64,000 nt of DNA, taken from NCBI RefSeq assembly GCF_001598255.1, contig NZ_BCYP01000013.1, positions 62,001 through 126,000 of the forward strand. Direction: 5' to 3'. The number at the start of each line of letters is the position of its first letter. Positions within the stretch are counted from its first letter, which is position 1. The notes below the pieces were generated by a model. The model did no database searches. It was not told the DNA's origin and saw only the letters and a list, made by a program, of their open reading frames with translations. The translations under genes and the position numbers were made by a program. Origin of the DNA: Mitsuaria chitosanitabida ATCC BAA-476 = NBRC 102408 (GTDB lineage Bacteria; Pseudomonadota; Gammaproteobacteria; Burkholderiales; Burkholderiaceae_C). Positions 50,405 to 60,337 of this stretch are shown piece by piece.

Positions 50405-53026
50405 TCACAGGGTGCTGAAGAGCTGGTACCAGACGCGGTAGTCCGCCTGGGTGATGCACTTGTCGCCGTCCATGTCGGCTAGCGGCTCGAAGCGCGCGTC
50501 GCCGGAGCAGCTGCCGATCGCGTTGCGCAGCGTGTCGCGGTCCGCCGCGGTGATCGCGCCGTCGCCATTCACGTCGCCGTTCTTGCGAATGCGGACGGAC
50601 AGGCGCGGCGCGGCCTCGCCGTAGCCGTCGTTCAGGAACAGGCCCAGGAAGTAGTCGCCCTCCGGCTGACCCGCCAGCGAGAACACCTGCGATCCCGCCG
50701 GGCTCGCGACGTAGTTCCATTTGAGCGAGCCCGGACCGCCGGGCGTCATGCCGACGCGGTACAGGCCGATCCAGTTCGTCGTGCCGGACGGCAGGCCGGT
50801 CCAGCTCAGCGACACACCGCCACCGAGGCGGACGCGGTCGACGTCGGCCTTGAAGCTGGCTGTCGGCTGCGTCGGCGGCAGCACCGGCGGCGCGTTCCAG
50901 GTCACCTGGCCCAGGCCGTTGAGCACCGGGTCGGTAAAGTCGAGGCCCGCGCCTTCGACATGGCCTGCCAGGCGGCGCCAGAAGGCGCTGTCGCCGTCGA
51001 CGGTGACGACCAGGTCGTACCAGCCGTAGCTCGCGGTCACCGCGCGCACGTGATCGCGGCTCGAGCCCGCCGGGACGTCGATGGTGACCACCGTCCGGTC
51101 GCCGTAGGCGTTGTCGGTGACACGGAAGCGCATGGGCTGCGTGCTGGCGTTGCGCAGCGTCAGCGTGAGGCTGGCGCTGGCGGGCTGTTCCTTCAGCGAG
51201 GCGGCGGCCAGACGACCGATGCCGTCGAAGCTCATGCGGAACTCGCGCAAGAAGCCGTTGTCGCCCTGGACCGCCAGCTGCATCGCGGCGCCGGACCAGT
51301 TCCAGACTTCCTGATCGATGCGCTTGCCCGGCTCCACCGTGTAGTGCCACGGGCCGTCGGTGCGCAGCGTCGAGTAGACGATGTAGGCGGCCGTCGTCGA
51401 TCCCTCGTTGCCGAAGCTCAGCGCGAACTGGCGCGCGTTCGTGGCGGCGATGCCGTCCACGGTCGAGCGGTAGGGCAGAGGCGCGGCCCGGCGCGGCACG
51501 CCGGTGGCGGCCTTCTCCTGGCGCGGCAGGCTCTGCACCGTCGGCGGCAGGGCGTCCTTGGAGCCCCAGCCCTTGAAGTACACCGCGCTGGTCGGCACGC
51601 CGGACGGGAAGGCGGCATCGCCGGACTTGAAGTCGAAGGCGCTGGTCATGTCGCCGCAGACGGCGCGGCGCCACGGCGAGATGCCGTTGCACTGCACGCT
51701 GGCGCGCGGGTAGCCCAGGCTCACCAGCCACTCCTCGGTGAAGCGGATCAGCGAGGTGTGGTCGAACAGTTGCGAGCAGACGCGGCCGCCCTTGCTCCAG
51801 GGCGAGATCACCATCGTCGGCACGCGCGGGCCCAGGCCGATGGGTTGACCGCCGGCGATCTCGCCTTGCGTCGCGTTGGCCAGGGTCGTGCGGCCGCGGT
51901 CCGCACTCAGCGGCGCCATGACCGAGGGCATGTGGTCGAAGAAGCCGTCGTTCTCGTCGTAGGTCAGGATCAGCGCGGTCTTGGACCAGACCTCGGGCGA
52001 CGCCACCAGCGCCTGCAGCAGGCGCGCGGTGAAGTTCTCGCCGGCGTTGGGCGTGGCGTCGGGGTGCTCGCAGTACTCGGACGGGGCGCAGATGTAGGAC
52101 ACGCGCGGCAGCTGTCCGCCGCGCACGTCGGCGGCGAACTGGTCGATCAGCCACTGGCCCGTCGTGCCCGGCGCGTTGGCCTGCGTCGATCCCGCCGCCA
52201 GCGCGCGACCGCGGCGGTACAGGGAGGAGGCGGGGGTCAGCTTCTGGCCGTTGGCGTCGACGCGGAAGTTCTTGAAGTACTGGAGGTAGTTGTCGCCGTA
52301 GTTGTCCCACTCCTGGTAGACCTTCCAGCTCACGCCGGCCGACTCCAGGACCTCGGCGTAGGTGGGCCACTCGTTGCCCTTGCCGGCCGGGTTGTCATTG
52401 GCGATGTCGCCGTTGTAGACCCCGTTGGTGACGTTGTAGAGCTTGGCGTCGGCGATGCCCGTCATCACGCCGTTGCTGTTGCCGCTCAACGCGTAGAAGC
52501 GGTTGGGATCGGTGGGGCCGAAGATCGAGCAGTGGTACGCGTCGCAGACGGTGAACGCGTCGGCGAGGGCGTAATAGAAGGGCAGGTCGGTGCGGTCGAA
52601 GTAGCCCATCGAGCGGGCGGACTTCTTCGGGACCCAGACGTTCCAGTCCTTCCAGGCGGTCTCGGTGCCCTTCCAGCTGTGGTCCAGGCCGACGCGCAGC
52701 GCGTTGGTGTTGCGCGTGTCGAAGTGGTAAGGCAGGACTTGCGAGCCCAGCGCCGTGCCCGGCTGCATCCACACCGGCTGACCGCTGGGCAGCGCGATCG
52801 GGCGCGGATCGCTGTAGCCGCGCACGCCGGACAGCGTGCCGAAATAGTGGTCGAAGCTGCGGTTCTCCTGCATCAGGATGACCACGTGCTCGATGTCCGC
52901 CAGCGTGCCGGTGGCGTTGTTGGCCGGGGTGGCGAGCGCGCGCCGGAGGGTCTGCGCGAAGGCGTGGCTGCTGGCCATGCCGGCGACGGCGGCGGTCAGG
53001 AAAGTCCGACGAGATGTCGTGCTCAT
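50405..53026 (-). CDS. Tat-exported phospholipase C with C-terminal dockerin
   Basis: An 873-residue enzyme. Twin-arginine signal (SRRTFLTAAVAG), then the phosphoesterase domain of bacterial non-haemolytic phospholipase C: HVVILMQENRSFDHYFGTL with catalytic residues, FGPTDPNRFYALSGN, LILTYDENDGFFDHM, and VPTMVISPWSKGG. C-terminal beta domains (about 530-790) follow, as in PLCs. The last 60 residues form a dockerin-type repeat: loop GDVNGDGAITAAD and loop DMDGDKCITQAD, two F-hand calcium sites. A dockerin on a phospholipase C is unusual. The gene is upstream of a cohesin-like PEP-CTERM gene with only 8 bp between. Confidence 0.9.
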   Translation of the reverse strand: MSTTSRRTFLTAAVAGMASSHAFAQTLRRALATPANNATGTLADIEHVVILMQENRSFDHYFGTLSGVRGYSDPRPIALPSGQPVWMQPGTALGSQVLPYHFDTRNTNALRVGLDHSWKGTETAWKDWNVWVPKKSARSMGYFDRTDLPFYYALADAFTVCDAYHCSIFGPTDPNRFYALSGNSNGVMTGIADAKLYNVTNGVYNGDIANDNPAGKGNEWPTYAEVLESAGVSWKVYQEWDNYGDNYLQYFKNFRVDANGQKLTPASSLYRRGRALAAGSTQANAPGTTGQWLIDQFAADVRGGQLPRVSYICAPSEYCEHPDATPNAGENFTARLLQALVASPEVWSKTALILTYDENDGFFDHMPSVMAPLSADRGRTTLANATQGEIAGGQPIGLGPRVPTMVISPWSKGGRVCSQLFDHTSLIRFTEEWLVSLGYPRASVQCNGISPWRRAVCGDMTSAFDFKSGDAAFPSGVPTSAVYFKGWGSKDALPPTVQSLPRQEKAATGVPRRAAPLPYRSTVDGIAATNARQFALSFGNEGSTTAAYIVYSTLRTDGPWHYTVEPGKRIDQEVWNWSGAAMQLAVQGDNGFLREFRMSFDGIGRLAAASLKEQPASASLTLTLRNASTQPMRFRVTDNAYGDRTVVTIDVPAGSSRDHVRAVTASYGWYDLVVTVDGDSAFWRRLAGHVEGAGLDFTDPVLNGLGQVTWNAPPVLPPTQPTASFKADVDRVRLGGGVSLSWTGLPSGTTNWIGLYRVGMTPGGPGSLKWNYVASPAGSQVFSLAGQPEGDYFLGLFLNDGYGEAAPRLSVRIRKNGDVNGDGAITAADRDTLRNAIGSCSGDARFEPLADMDGDKCITQADYRVWYQLFSTL

Positions 53027-53253
53027 GAAGCTTCACCTGGGGAGGTCGTGAAGCGCGTGATTTTTTTGGCGCAGGAAGTCAGCGCCGTGAAGGATCGATG
53101 TCGAGCGGTAACGCTTCGTTGGCGGCGTGCGATTGGGAGACGGCGGTCTCCGGCCCCTTCAGGCCCAGGCCCCGCGGTCGGGTGAGCCGCAGCGAGGGCG
53201 CAGCGCCGGGCATAGGGTGTCGGACGCCGGTCCGAGGCGCCCCGGGCCCAGGG

Positions 53254-54165
53254 TCAGGACTTGCGCAGGAAGGCGTCGATCTCGCGTGCGATGAGCTGGG
53301 GCTGCTCGTGCACGATCCAATGCGTGGCGCCGGGGACCTTCAGGACCTCGAGGTCCGGCACGTAGTCCTCCAGGCCGTCGAGCAGCCCCGGCAGCAGGGC
53401 GGTGTCGTCCAGCGCCCAGAACACCAGCGTCGGCACGTCCACCGTGAGGCGCTCGCGCGGGAGCACGGGGATGACGTCGACGGTCTGGCCCGGCAGCGGC
53501 GGCTTGAGCGGCGTGACGCGGTAGAGGTTGCAGGCGCCGGTGAGCCCCTGGTCCCAGACCTCGCGATAGCGCTGCTTGAGGTCCTCGGTGAGCCAGCCGA
53601 AGCCGTCCGCGCCGGCCTTCATGCGGGTGAAGAAGGGCCACAGGCGCTGGTAGTCGTCGGCGGCCAGCAGCGCCTCGGCATCGGGCCGGGCGAGGAAGTT
53701 CATGTAGGCGCTGGCCTCGCGCTGGACCTCGCTCTCGCGCAGCTCCCGCGACAGCGTGCCCGCGTGCGGCGAGTTGAGGATCACCAGGCGGCCGGTCTGC
53801 GCCGGGAAGGCGTTCGCGAAGCCCCAGGCGAAGGCGCCGCCCCAGTCGTGCGCCACCAGCGCGGCCATGCGGCTGTCGGCCCGCTCGGTGGCGACGAGCT
53901 GCTGGATGTCCTGCACCAGCAGCTGAGGCTTGTAGGCAGCGACCTCGGTCGGGGCGCTGGACCGCTCGAAGCCGCGCAGGTTGGGCGCGACGCAGCGGTA
54001 GCCGCCATGCGCGGGGTCGGCGAAGTAGGTGAGGAGCTCGTCCCAGATGAAGGCGGCTTCGGGGAAGCCGTGGAGGAACACGATCAGCGGCCGCCCCGGC
54101 TCGCCGGCGGCGCGGCAGCTCAGGGTGATGCCGTTGGGCAGCGGGCGCTGGAAGGTCTCGATCAT
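53254..54165 (-). CDS. Alpha/beta hydrolase, epoxide hydrolase-like
   Basis: A 303-residue cytoplasmic hydrolase. Oxyanion segment FLHGFPEAAFIWDE (HGFP), nucleophile Asp in AHDWGGAF, a cap domain, and GATHWIVHEQP with the catalytic His, and an acidic VFWALDDTAL. An Asp nucleophile in H-D-W-G-G plus HGFP is the epoxide hydrolase/dehalogenase pattern. The start at 54165 is preceded by no strong site, but the upstream extension is not protein-like. It is followed on the same strand by the related hydrolase at 54353, transcribed toward it. Confidence 0.82.
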   Translation of the reverse strand: MIETFQRPLPNGITLSCRAAGEPGRPLIVFLHGFPEAAFIWDELLTYFADPAHGGYRCVAPNLRGFERSSAPTEVAAYKPQLLVQDIQQLVATERADSRMAALVAHDWGGAFAWGFANAFPAQTGRLVILNSPHAGTLSRELRESEVQREASAYMNFLARPDAEALLAADDYQRLWPFFTRMKAGADGFGWLTEDLKQRYREVWDQGLTGACNLYRVTPLKPPLPGQTVDVIPVLPRERLTVDVPTLVFWALDDTALLPGLLDGLEDYVPDLEVLKVPGATHWIVHEQPQLIAREIDAFLRKS

Positions 54166-54352
54166 GGGCGGCTCCGGGGCTTTGGCGCGACAGGGGGCCG
54201 GCCAGTGTCGCCCCGACACGGCAAGGACTCAGTCACGTGTCGGACACCGGCCGCGAACGCGAGCGGGGATCGGCCCCACGCCCAGGCCCAGGCTGTGGCG
54301 TGCCGTGCCAGGCCTGGCTCACGTCTGGCGCGCCAGGCGTGGCCCGTAGGGC

Positions 54353-55294
54353 TCAGCGGGAAGGTGGCGCGTCGAGGAAGTCGCGCACGGCGGGAATCAC
54401 TTCCGCCGGTCGCTCCTCCAGCACCCAGTGGCCCGACCCCGGGATCACCACGCCGATCACGTCGTCGGCGACCTCCCGCATGATCTCGGCCATCCGGGGG
54501 CCATAGGACCGGCCGCCGCCGACGGCCAGCACCGGCATCGTCAGCCGACCCCGGGCCTGCAGCGCGCGGTTGTCGATCACGTCCTGGTCGAAGGCCTTGA
54601 ACTGCTCGAAGGCCGCGTGCATCGCGCCGGGCCGGGCGTAGAGCTCGGCGTAGTGCTCCCGCGCGGCCTCGGGATAGCGATTGCCGGGCGCCGCGAGCTC
54701 ATTCCAGAAGCGATCCAGGTAGATGCGCTCCCGGCCGGCGACGAGCCGCTCCGCGTCCGCGCCCCAGAACGACCAGTGCCAGACGGCGTGCCGCCGGGCG
54801 ATCTCGTCCCAGGGGCCGATGCCGGGCAGCGGCGCGTCGATGAGCGCGAAGCGGCTGACGCGCGCCGGGTGGCTCGCCGCGAAGGCGTAGCCGACCATGT
54901 TGCCGATGTCGTGCGTCACCAGGGCGACCTGCCGGATCCCGAGCGCATCCAGCAGCCGCGCCAGATCCCGCGCCTGGGTCAGCTTGTCGTAGCCGCCGGC
55001 GGGTCGGGAGGACAGCCCCATGCCGCGCAGGTCGGGGACGATCACGCGGTGATGACGCGCCAGCTCGGCGGCCAGAGGCGCCCACATGTCGCCGGTCTCG
55101 CCGAAGCCGTGCAGCAGCACCACGGCCTCGCCGCTGCCGCCGATCCGGACATGGGTGCTGAGCTCGCCGGTGTCGATGTCGCGGACGCTGAAGTCGGCGG
55201 GGAAGGGCGGGAAGCCGGGTTCCGCGGCGACGCTGGCGGACGCCAGCGTGAGCGCCAGCAGGGCGGCGGAAAGTCGGGCGACCGGGTGCGACAT
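54353..55294 (-). CDS. Exported alpha/beta hydrolase
   Basis: A 313-residue secreted hydrolase. GGAGG 5 nt before the ATG at 55294 and a signal peptide (LSAALLALTLASASVAA) set the start. Motifs: LLHGFGETGDMW, PDLRGMGLSSRP, THDIGNMVG with an Asp nucleophile position, and PGSGHWVLEERPAE with the His. It is like epoxide hydrolase/dehalogenase-type proteins, with a HD-I-G elbow. A pair with the hydrolase at 53254, separated by about 190 bp. Substrate unknown. Confidence 0.82.
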   Translation of the reverse strand: MSHPVARLSAALLALTLASASVAAEPGFPPFPADFSVRDIDTGELSTHVRIGGSGEAVVLLHGFGETGDMWAPLAAELARHHRVIVPDLRGMGLSSRPAGGYDKLTQARDLARLLDALGIRQVALVTHDIGNMVGYAFAASHPARVSRFALIDAPLPGIGPWDEIARRHAVWHWSFWGADAERLVAGRERIYLDRFWNELAAPGNRYPEAAREHYAELYARPGAMHAAFEQFKAFDQDVIDNRALQARGRLTMPVLAVGGGRSYGPRMAEIMREVADDVIGVVIPGSGHWVLEERPAEVIPAVRDFLDAPPSR

Positions 55295-55448
55295 GGGGCC
55301 TCCAGCAGGGCGTTGGAACGGCGAGTGTCCCGCGTGGCCGGTCGTCGCGCATTGCTCGAAAGAGCAGTCGCCTCGTCGGCCTTCATCGAGTGGGCGGAGC
55401 CGGCGTCGGGCTCGACAGTGCGGCGTTCTCACCCCGAGGAGCCATCCC

Positions 55449-56750
55449 ATGTCACCGATCGCCACCGTCCGCCGTCTGCTGCAAGGCGCACTGTCACCGT
55501 CCACCCGATCACCGTCGGGGCGTCCCCGGCGCGCCGTGGGGCTCGCGGTCCTGGGCTTCGGCCTGGTGGCCTCGTCGGCGATGGCCGCGACCGTGAAGTC
55601 GGCGGGCGCCATGACCTTCATCGACGCCGACACCCTGGTCGTGGCCGATTGGCGCGGCGGCCAGCTGCACGCGATCACGCTGCCCGCGGTGCCGGCGGGC
55701 GCGCCGGGCTACTTCAATCTGAGGAACGTGTCTGCCTCGATCGCCCGCGCGCTGCGCGTCGACGAGCGCCGGCTGCGCTTCGAGGACATGGCCGTGCGCC
55801 CCGGCAGCGAGACCGCGTACATCACGCTGTCCATGGGGCAGGGCGCGGGCACGCCCAAGCCGGCGCTCGTCGCCGTCGACACGAGCGGCCAGGTGAGGGT
55901 GGTCGACCTCGCGCGCGCGCCGCATGTGTCGGTGCCGCTCGGCCAGATCCCCGGGCCCGACAAGCACCTGTGGCGCGACACGCCGATGGCCGCCTACACG
56001 GTGACCGACATGGCCTACCGCGACGGCAAGCTCTACGTGGCCGGGCTGTCCAACGCGAGCTTCGCCTCCGCGCTGCGCGTCTTCGACTATCCGTTCAAGG
56101 CCGAGGCCGCCGTCGCGAGCATCGAGATGTACCACCCGGTCCACAACCAGATCGAGACCCGCGCGCCGATCCGCAAGATGGTGATCGCGGACCTCAACGG
56201 CGTGCCGACGCTGGTGGCGGCCTTCACCTGCTCGCCGCTGGTGACCATTCCGCTGAAGGATCTGAAGGACGGCGCGCACATCGCGGCCAAGACCATCGCC
56301 GAGTTCGGCTGGGGCAGCGCGCCGGTGGGCATGGTGCAGTTCGACGCCGGCCAAGGGCCGATGGTGCTGCTGACGCATTCGCACAAGTCGGCCGACCTGA
56401 TGGCCGTCACCGACATCGCTGACGCCTCCACCCAGCCCGGCGTGACGACGCCCATCAAGTGGCCGACCGAGCCGACGCTGGGGCTGAAGTCCATCTACGT
56501 GCCGCTGGCCGGCGTGGCCAAGCTGGACAACCAGGATGCCAATCTGCTGGCCGCGCTGCGCCGCAACGAGGCGACGGGCGCGATGGAGCTGGTGTCCATG
56601 CGCAAGGGGCTGTTACTGAGGCTGAGCGACTTCGTCAACGAGTACGACTTCGCGGACTTCCGCTACGAGCCGAAAGATGCGTGGCGCGACGCGCACCGCA
56701 TGCTGCGGACCGACGAGGGGTATGCGGACCTGGCTCCGCCGAAGCCATGA
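55449..56750 (+). CDS. Secreted protein of unknown function, propeller-like
   Basis: A 433-residue exported protein with a signal peptide (about 46 residues, ending SSAMA). The mature part is beta-rich with repeated segments (TLVVADWRGGQLHAITL, FEDMAVRPGSETAYITLS, YRDGKLYVAGL, NGVPTLVAAFTCSPL), suggesting a beta-propeller. GAGGAG precedes the ATG at 55449. It overlaps the next gene by ATGA, so they are coupled. I do not recognise a function. Confidence 0.7.
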   Translation: MSPIATVRRLLQGALSPSTRSPSGRPRRAVGLAVLGFGLVASSAMAATVKSAGAMTFIDADTLVVADWRGGQLHAITLPAVPAGAPGYFNLRNVSASIARALRVDERRLRFEDMAVRPGSETAYITLSMGQGAGTPKPALVAVDTSGQVRVVDLARAPHVSVPLGQIPGPDKHLWRDTPMAAYTVTDMAYRDGKLYVAGLSNASFASALRVFDYPFKAEAAVASIEMYHPVHNQIETRAPIRKMVIADLNGVPTLVAAFTCSPLVTIPLKDLKDGAHIAAKTIAEFGWGSAPVGMVQFDAGQGPMVLLTHSHKSADLMAVTDIADASTQPGVTTPIKWPTEPTLGLKSIYVPLAGVAKLDNQDANLLAALRRNEATGAMELVSMRKGLLLRLSDFVNEYDFADFRYEPKDAWRDAHRMLRTDEGYADLAPPKP

Positions 56751-57598
56751 AACGCGGTGGGATGAGGGTCGCGGCAGTCGCGGGGCTCGCCTTGATGCTG
56801 GGAGCGACTGCGACTGCGACTGCGACTGCGGCCGAGGCTGCCACTGCGCGTGCAGCAGTGGCTGGAGCTGGCGCTGGCGCTGGAGCCGACATCGTGGCAC
56901 CGGTCGAGATCCATCCGGCGGGCGCGACGATTCCCGAGAACCTGCTGCGCATCGAGCTGCGCTTCGGGTGGCCTCAACCGATGCCGTTCGACGTGCGGCG
57001 GCTGACGCTGCTCGACGCGTCGGACCGGGAGATCCCTGGCGCTCTGCTGGACCTGACCCTGCCCAGCGCGGACGGGCGCCGGCTGACGGTGCTGATGGAC
57101 CCGGGACGGATCAAGCAGGGCGTCGGTCCGAACCTCGATGCCGGCCGCGCGCTGCGGGCCGGAGACACGGTGCGGCTCCGCGTGGACGGATTCGGCGGCC
57201 ATCAGCCGTCGGTGGTCAAGACCTGGCACGTCACACCGGCGGTGACGACGCGGCTCGACACCGCTCGATGGCGCATGACCGCACCGCGCGCCGGCAGCCG
57301 GGAGCCGCTGCTCGTGGATCTGCAGGCGCCGATCAGCTCGACCGGCGAAGCCTTGATCGCGGTGCGGGACGCAAGCGGTCGGCGCGTCGAGGGACGGACC
57401 TCCTTGGGCCACGGCGACACGCAATGGCGGTTCACACCGGACCGGCCGTGGCGAAAGAGCGCCTACGAGCTGGTCACGCATCCGGATCTGGAAGACCCCG
57501 CTGGCAACCGCAGCTGCGCGGCCTTCGAGCAACGGCGTGCGAGCGAGGTCCGCTGCGACTCGGCCGCGCGGGCGCCCCGTCCGCTGACGCCGCGGTGA
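56747..57598 (+). CDS. Secreted Ig-like protein of unknown function
   Basis: A 283-residue exported protein. The signal peptide is followed by an Ala/Thr/Gly-rich stretch (four GCGACT units). The body has beta-strand segments (LRIELRFGWPQPMPFDVRRL, GRRLTVLMDPGRIKQGV, AGDTVRLRVDGFGG, TQWRFTPDRPWRKSAYEL) resembling SbsA/Ig-like or CopC-like domains. Its ATG overlaps the stop of the propeller-like gene. Family uncertain. The two appear to be a linked secreted pair. Confidence 0.6.
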   Translation: MKRGGMRVAAVAGLALMLGATATATATAAEAATARAAVAGAGAGAGADIVAPVEIHPAGATIPENLLRIELRFGWPQPMPFDVRRLTLLDASDREIPGALLDLTLPSADGRRLTVLMDPGRIKQGVGPNLDAGRALRAGDTVRLRVDGFGGHQPSVVKTWHVTPAVTTRLDTARWRMTAPRAGSREPLLVDLQAPISSTGEALIAVRDASGRRVEGRTSLGHGDTQWRFTPDRPWRKSAYELVTHPDLEDPAGNRSCAAFEQRRASEVRCDSAARAPRPLTPR

Positions 57599-57638
57599 CG
57601 ACGCGCCCATGGCCCCGTACCGGCGGGCCACGCCGAGA

Positions 57639-59876
57639 TCAGGCGAAGTCGACGTGCTTGCCGAAGGGCATCTCGCGGAGCCGGACCCCAGTGGCCGCGA
57701 AGATCGCGTTGGCCAGCGCCGGCGCGGCCGGGGGCACCGGGGGCTCCCCGGCCCCACGCACCTTGCTGCCGCGCTCCAACCCGCGCACGACGATCTCCGG
57801 GCATTGATGCAGCCCCATGCCCTGGTAGGCGTGGAAATTGGATTGCTGCGCACGACCGTCCGCGTAGGTGATCTCGCAGTTCATGGCATGCCCCAATCCC
57901 CAGATGACGCCGCCCTTGACCTGGTTGTCGAAGTTGACCGGGTCGACGACCTTGCCGACATCCAGCGCGACCCAGACCTTGACGATCCTGAGCCCGCGCG
58001 GCGTCCGCTCGACCTCGACCACCTGCGCGCACGGCACGCCGAAGGACTCGACGAACGCCACCCCGCGGCCGCGCCCCTTCTCCGGCCTCGCGCCCTGCCA
58101 GGCCGACATCTCGCCGACAGCCTCCAGGACGCCGCGCGCGACCGGTTCACGTGTCAATCGCAAGCGCTCCAGCAGCGGATCGGCACCGGCGGCATGGATC
58201 AGCTCGTCCAGGAAGCCATCGGCGAAGAAGCCCGCGGACGAGGCGCCGACGGAGCGCCATGAGCTGGTCGGCGCGAGCTCCGGCACACGGTAGGCGCGCA
58301 TCCGGAAATGCGGCAGCGCATAGGGGAGATTCCAGGCGCCAGCGGCGATCTGGCCATCCGGGCCGGGGACCGACTGTCCGACGCGGCCCATCTGCGAGGC
58401 GCTGGCCGACACGGACGCGATGTCGAGCGACAGCGCGTCGACCTGTCCGTCCTTCACGCGGCCGCGCGCGCGGCTCATGCTGATCTGGCGCGGAAAGTCC
58501 TGCGCGAAGTCCTCTTCCCGGCTGAAGGTCAGCTGGATGGGCACGCCCGGCATCTGCCGCGCGATCTCGGCGGCCAGCGTGATGTTCTCGAACTCGAGTC
58601 GATGACCGAAGCTGCCGCCGCAGTACTGGTTGTGCAGATGGACGGCCTCGACCGGGAGCCCCGTGATCTTCGCGACCTTCTCCTGGGCGAAGCGAGGGGC
58701 CTGTGAGCTGACCCAGACATCGACGCGGTCCGGCTTCATCTGGACGACCGCGGACAGCGGCTCCAGCGGCGCGTGCGCGAGATAGGGCGCCTTGTAGGTC
58801 GCGCTGAGCGCCGAGGCGTCCAGCGCGGCATCGACGTCGCCGTCGTTCCGCCACTGCTTGTCGAGCCGCTCCGGCACGAAGGACTCGGCCACGGCGCGCC
58901 AGTGGTCGGCCTGTTCGGCGGGGTAGGGGGCCGGGCCCCAGTCGGCCTTGATGGCCAGCGCGGCCTGGAAGGCGCGCCAGGTGTTGTCGGCGATGACCGC
59001 GACACCGTGGGTCACCGGCACGATCTGCTTCACGCCACGCATCGCCTTGGCGTCGGTGGCGTCGTAGGAGAGGACGGGCCCGCGACGCGGGTTCAGCTTC
59101 ACCGCGGCGTGCAGCATCCCGTCCAGCCGAAGATCGATGCCGAACTTCAGCGCGCCCGTCGACTTCGGGACGATGTCCAGGCGCGGCATGGGCCGCCCGA
59201 TCAGCTTCCACTCGGACGGGTCTCGCAAGCGCGGGTCCTGAACCGGCGCGATGCGGCCGGCGTCCTGGGCGAGGGCGGTGTACGCGATCCTCCGGCCGTC
59301 GGGCAGGACCACCGCCCCGTGATCCGTCTTGAGCTGGGCGACGGGAATGCCGGTCTGCCTGGCGGCGGCGGCCTTCAGCGTCTCCCTGGCCACCGCGCCC
59401 GCCAGGCGCAGCTTGTGGAAGCTGTCCGGCACGCTGCTGGAGCCACCGGTGATCTGGAGCCCCATCACCTTGAACAGCGCACCCATCACCCCGCGTACGG
59501 CCTCCGCCGAGGTGCCGGTGTCGGTCGAGAGGAACGGGGCCTGCTCCTCGGCGATGGCGGTGTTGAAGTAGGCCGCGCTCGGCGGCCCGGTCTCGACGGT
59601 GAACTGTCCCCAGGCCAGGTCCATCTCCTCGGCGATCAGGGCGGCCTGCATGGACCGCGCGCCCTGGCCCAGGTCAGTGTGCGGCGCGATCAGCGTGACA
59701 CCGGTACGGTCGACCTTGACCCAGGGATTGAAGATCGCGCTGCCGTCCGGCGCGCCGTCGAGCAGCGGATTGGCGGGCGTTCGACGGACCAGATAGGTGC
59801 CGAAGACCACGCCGCCCGCGATGGCCGCCGAGCCCACGAGGAACGCGCGACGCGCGATACGACCCGCGCGGCTCAC
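57639..59876 (-). CDS. Molybdenum hydroxylase large subunit (IorB-like, xanthine oxidase family)
   Basis: A 745-residue molybdopterin subunit of an aldehyde/isoquinoline oxidoreductase. The N-terminus has a Tat-like motif (ARRAFLVGS), so a membrane or periplasmic site is likely. Molybdopterin-binding features: [30 protein letters not shown] and [18 protein letters not shown]. Active-site Glu lies in [19 protein letters not shown], as in xanthine-oxidase relatives. The 2Fe-2S subunit is encoded upstream with a 4-bp ATGA overlap. A cytochrome c partner, common in IorAB operons, is not seen. Substrate unknown. Confidence 0.88.
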   Translation of the reverse strand: MSRAGRIARRAFLVGSAAIAGGVVFGTYLVRRTPANPLLDGAPDGSAIFNPWVKVDRTGVTLIAPHTDLGQGARSMQAALIAEEMDLAWGQFTVETGPPSAAYFNTAIAEEQAPFLSTDTGTSAEAVRGVMGALFKVMGLQITGGSSSVPDSFHKLRLAGAVARETLKAAAARQTGIPVAQLKTDHGAVVLPDGRRIAYTALAQDAGRIAPVQDPRLRDPSEWKLIGRPMPRLDIVPKSTGALKFGIDLRLDGMLHAAVKLNPRRGPVLSYDATDAKAMRGVKQIVPVTHGVAVIADNTWRAFQAALAIKADWGPAPYPAEQADHWRAVAESFVPERLDKQWRNDGDVDAALDASALSATYKAPYLAHAPLEPLSAVVQMKPDRVDVWVSSQAPRFAQEKVAKITGLPVEAVHLHNQYCGGSFGHRLEFENITLAAEIARQMPGVPIQLTFSREEDFAQDFPRQISMSRARGRVKDGQVDALSLDIASVSASASQMGRVGQSVPGPDGQIAAGAWNLPYALPHFRMRAYRVPELAPTSSWRSVGASSAGFFADGFLDELIHAAGADPLLERLRLTREPVARGVLEAVGEMSAWQGARPEKGRGRGVAFVESFGVPCAQVVEVERTPRGLRIVKVWVALDVGKVVDPVNFDNQVKGGVIWGLGHAMNCEITYADGRAQQSNFHAYQGMGLHQCPEIVVRGLERGSKVRGAGEPPVPPAAPALANAIFAATGVRLREMPFGKHVDFA

Positions 59877-60337
59877 GTCGCCGCTCCGGAGAGGAGGCGC
59901 GAGGCGGCCTTCACCGCCTCACGGATCCGGGGATAGGTGCCGCAGCGGCACAGGTTGGCCGACATGGCCGAATCGATGTCGGCATCGGACGGGGACGGAT
60001 TGGCCGCGAGCAAGGCCGCGGCGGTCATGATCTGCCCCGACTGGCAGTAGCCGCATTGCGCCACCTGATGCTCGATCCAGGCGCGCTGGACGACGTGGAG
60101 CGCGCCCGGCGCGCCCAATCCCTCGATGGTCGTCACGGTACCCTGGACCTGGCCCACGGGCAGGGAGCAGGCACGGACAGGGACGCCGTCGATGTGGACC
60201 GTGCAGGCGCCGCAGACGGCGATGCCGCAACCGTACTTGGGGCCGGTGATGTCGAGCTCGTCGCGCAGGACCCAGAGCAAGGGCATCTCGGGTTCGACGT
60301 CCAGCTCGTGGTCCTTGCCGTTCACGTTGAGTCGCAT
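59873..60337 (-). CDS. Molybdenum hydroxylase [2Fe-2S] subunit (IorA-like)
   Basis: A 154-residue iron-sulfur subunit. The plant-type ferredoxin cluster cysteines are in [17 protein letters not shown] then RAC, and the second helical cluster in CGYCQSGQ and [11 protein letters not shown]. The start at 60337 has AAGGAG 5 nt upstream; the longer frame is not conserved-looking. It feeds electrons from the large subunit encoded next. Confidence 0.92.
   Translation of the reverse strand: MRLNVNGKDHELDVEPEMPLLWVLRDELDITGPKYGCGIAVCGACTVHIDGVPVRACSLPVGQVQGTVTTIEGLGAPGALHVVQRAWIEHQVAQCGYCQSGQIMTAAALLAANPSPSDADIDSAMSANLCRCGTYPRIREAVKAASRLLSGAAT

Noticed and set aside
50960-53185. A 741-residue plus-strand ORF opposite the phospholipase gene
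   Set aside because: Antisense shadow with Val/Ala/Gly/Arg repeats and no recognisable fold; the minus strand has a Tat signal and PLC motifs.
54280-54345. Short palindromes such as CTGGCGCGCCAG between the two alpha/beta hydrolase genes
   Set aside because: GC-rich self-complementary runs are expected here; no spacing or repeat pattern supports a site.
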